A stretch of 5,885 nt of DNA, from contig CAMYKF010000119.1 of assembly GCA_947258905.1 (NCBI GenBank), positions 1 to 5,885 of the forward strand, written 5' to 3'. Below the pieces are notes generated by a model that saw only the letters and a program-made list of their open reading frames with translations, was not told where the DNA came from and did not search any database. This document shows positions 4,664-5,885 of this stretch, piece after piece (position 1 is the first letter of the stretch; every line of letters begins with the position of its first letter). The DNA comes from an uncultured Pirellulaceae bacterium (lineage in GTDB: Bacteria > Planctomycetota > Planctomycetia > Pirellulales > Pirellulaceae). The position numbers and the translations under genes were made by a program.

Positions 4664-5045
4664 CTGTAAGCCGGGTTCTGTGAGCGATCCGCGCGGGATC
4701 GACCGATGCTCATTTATCTAGGGCGTCAGTTGCCTGAAACCTCCTGCAGCCTACCCGGAAGTCAAGCGTGGCGAACCACCACATCCTTCCTGTTTGGCCT
4801 TGCTCCGAATGGGGTTTACCGAGCCGACCGGGTCACCCCGGTCGCTGGTGAGCTCTTACCTCACCGTTTCACCCTTGCCACGCGTCTTCGCCGGAGCGAA
4901 GCCGTTCGGCGGTCTGTTCTCTGTGGCACTATCCCTGGTCTTGCGACCGGTCGGTGTTACCGACCATCCCGTTCTGCGGAGCCCGGACTTTCCTCTCGTC
5001 GCCAAAGTTTGGCAACCAGCGAACATCCAATCGACCTGAATACAT
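4648..5045 (-). ncRNA. rnpB: RNase P RNA, bacterial class A
   Basis: This is the catalytic RNA that trims the 5' leader from precursor tRNAs together with the RnpA protein. Read on the minus strand, the universal cores are present in order: GAGGAAAGTCCGGGCTCC near the 5' end (around 4995-4978), GGGTGAAACGGTGAGGTAAG then AGCTCACCAG (around 4873-4844), GGTAAACCCCATTCGGAGCA (around 4820-4800), GTAGGCTGCAGGAGG, CCTAGATAAATGAGC and ACAGAACCCGGCTTACAG (around 4683-4666). The ends pair as helix P1: 5045-5030 is perfectly complementary to 4663-4648 over 16 bases. The resulting length is about 398 nucleotides, normal for class A. P3 appears short (GTTGCC/GGCGAC) and P18 looks extended with a GATCC/GGATC inner stem. 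Exact ends are inferred from P1 and the promoter. Open frames on the plus strand here are shadows. Confidence 0.96.
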
Positions 5046-5051
5046 CAATTA

Positions 5052-5057
5052 ATTATA
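5052..5057 (-). promoter_or_regulatory. rnpB -10 box (TATAAT)
   Basis: The minus strand reads CCCC-TATAAT-TAATTGATGTA, with the box at 5057-5052. The P1 helix begins at 5045, seven bases downstream, which is the expected transcription start distance. At 17-base spacing the -35 position (5080-5075) reads GTCCAA, a poor match to TTGACA. Confidence 0.75.
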
Positions 5058-5268
5058 GGGGTGCAGTCCAGTGGTTGGACGCATGGAACCCCGATTTGGT
5101 TCAACCATCGCTCAATCCCCGATTAATTGCGGGCCAATAAACGACACAGCGTGAACCGTCCCGGCTCACCTCACTCAGCGTCAGTACCATTCACTGCAAC
5201 CCGAAACCGCGCCCACCAAAGTTGGGGAACTCCCTTCGACGTAGTTAAGGTTAAAGTTGAAGTTTAGG
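5058..5268. other. Intergenic spacer between rnpB and the CYTH gene
   Basis: Apart from the rnpB promoter and the hexamer repeat at 5244-5279, no coding frame or strong hairpin is seen. A weak GAACC/GGTTC dyad lies around 5085-5102. No clear terminator for the CYTH gene, which ends at 5269, can be found, so read-through into rnpB is possible. Confidence 0.5.
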
Positions 5269-5279
5269 TTAAGGTTGAG
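5244..5279. repeat. Six tandem hexamers, GTTAAG type
   Basis: The units are GTTAAG, GTTAAA, GTTGAA, GTTTAG, GTTAAG and GTTGAG, each differing by at most two bases from GTTAAG. The repeat covers the last codons and the TAA stop (5271-5269) of the minus-strand CYTH gene and runs into the spacer. A looser stretch of similar composition (GTTGTTGAAGTT, GGGTTGAGGTCGAAG) lies at about 2841-2876. Confidence 0.8.
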
Positions 5280-5814
5280 CTCGGAGGGTCGGCGTCAACA
5301 TATCCGCATACGCAACGGACTCGACCCCGGACATATCCAGTTCCAGCGTCTCCACAATCTCTTCCAGTTCCCGATGGCCTGTCTCGTTGCTTTCACCGTC
5401 CTGCATCACAACTTCGATCTCCACAAAGTCACCAAGTCCTTCCACTTCATCCAGATGGATGCGCGTGCGTCCATACAGATACAACTCGCGAATTTTGCGT
5501 ACAACCGGACCAGCGCCTAGCGCCCTGTCGAGCGTTTGCCTCAGCTGATCCGGCTCCTGAGTCGGACAAATCAAATAATTGCTGGCTCGGGCCGCTTGCT
5601 CGTCAGTGCGATGGTAGGCAATCAACTCAGCGTGGTTGCCGCGGTCCGGCAAACTGGATTGCTCGACCCGCAGTTTGAGTCGGCCCTGGTCGACTGGAAA
5701 AAAATAGTCGACCTGTTCCAGCAAGAATGGCCCACGTTCGGCAATGGTTCTGGCCTTGTTGCGGATCGACGGCAAGTTTTGTACGCGTACCTTGAGTTCG
5801 ATGTTTTTGTGCAC
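5269..5814 (-). CDS. CYTH-domain protein (class IV adenylate cyclase / triphosphatase-like)
   Basis: CYTH proteins bind triphosphates with divalent metals in a beta-barrel tunnel. Members include class IV adenylate cyclases, thiamine triphosphatases and inorganic triphosphatases, and the activity here cannot be told from sequence. The protein is 181 residues, a single full domain. Motifs: NIELKVRV (4-11), QVDYFF (34-39), GRLKLR (44-49), ELIAYHR (63-69), VVRKIRELY (104-112), TRIHLDEVEGLGDFVEIE (117-134) and the usual ending VAYADML (167-173). The first Glu of the classical ExExK is Asn (N4-x-E6-x-K8), which I recall as common in related planctomycete sequences. The start is GTG at 5814 with AGGGA six bases upstream and an in-frame TAG at 5826-5824; an ATG slightly upstream is in another frame. 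It is followed on the same strand by rnpB. Confidence 0.9.
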   Translation of the reverse strand: MHKNIELKVRVQNLPSIRNKARTIAERGPFLLEQVDYFFPVDQGRLKLRVEQSSLPDRGNHAELIAYHRTDEQAARASNYLICPTQEPDQLRQTLDRALGAGPVVRKIRELYLYGRTRIHLDEVEGLGDFVEIEVVMQDGESNETGHRELEEIVETLELDMSGVESVAYADMLTPTLRAQP

Positions 5815-5842
5815 AGCACATCCCTATTGAAAAACATATAAA

Positions 5843-5868
5843 TAGCGGAATCGCATGCGATTCCGCTA
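5843..5868 (-). terminator. Perfect 26-bp palindrome, possible terminator of an upstream minus-strand gene
   Basis: TAGCGGAATCGCA (5843-5855) is followed immediately by its exact complement (5856-5868). On the minus strand it is followed by a U-rich stretch (TTTATATGTTTTTC), which suits an intrinsic terminator for a gene lying beyond the right edge. It also lies about 29 bases upstream of the CYTH start, so it may alternatively be a two-fold regulator site for that gene, whose promoter would have to lie near here. Confidence 0.6.
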
Positions 5869-5885
5869 GTCTGGGTAGTTTAATC

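Noticed and set aside
5099..5104. TTGAAC (minus strand) as the rnpB -35 box
   Set aside because: It lies about 41 bases from the TATAAT, far beyond the normal 16-18.
4706..5140. 144-residue plus-strand open frame
   Set aside because: It lies across the conserved cores of rnpB on the opposite strand and has no protein resemblance.
5257..5520. Plus-strand open frames opposite the CYTH gene (also 5536-5841)
   Set aside because: They are antisense shadows; the minus frame carries the full set of CYTH motifs and a good ribosome binding site.

Overview
The window looks like a piece of a Planctomycetota chromosome, probably Pirellulales-like. This is an inference from protein style, not a search. 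It rests on a MutS with the signature ELSRGQSTF, a small DUF2007 plus zinc-ribbon membrane protein, a CYTH protein starting with an xNIELK motif, weak or absent Shine-Dalgarno sites, mid-to-high GC, and many palindromic intergenic repeats.

Layout: bases 1-1619 (+) are the 3' two thirds of mutS, whose start lies outside the window. Bases 1620-1771 hold two related hairpins. Bases 1772-2350 (+) encode a DUF2007-type protein with four CxxC pairs and a C-terminal membrane helix. From about 2351 to 4647 the DNA is accessory. First comes a stretch with no convincing gene, then two hairpins and a very GC-rich hairpin, then a decayed C-terminal remnant of an agmatinase/arginase-type gene on the minus strand (2915-3112). 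A roughly 630-bp array of alternating inverted REP-like palindromes follows (3163-3794), then a complete Y1/HUH (IS200-like, RAYT-type) transposase gene (3912-4358, +), then more copies of the same palindromes (4381-4640). Bases 4648-5045 (-) are the class A RNase P RNA gene rnpB with a perfect TATAAT box in front. Bases 5269-5814 (-) encode a CYTH-domain protein. A perfect 26-bp palindrome closes the window at 5843-5868.

The main point of interest is the middle. Seventeen palindromes (12 intact or nearly so, 5 degenerate) share one asymmetric plan: AGGCCCG, a variable stem, a T-rich loop usually close to TTTA, the complementary stem, then CGGGTT. They occur in both orientations, strictly alternating in the array. 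A second hairpin type (GCCCC..GGGGC) follows every intact plus-oriented copy and flanks the transposase gene on both sides. Together this resembles a REP/BIME system with its own tyrosine transposase (a 'REPtron'), with a motif unlike the enterobacterial REP known to me. The housekeeping genes around it (mutS, rnpB) look intact where visible.
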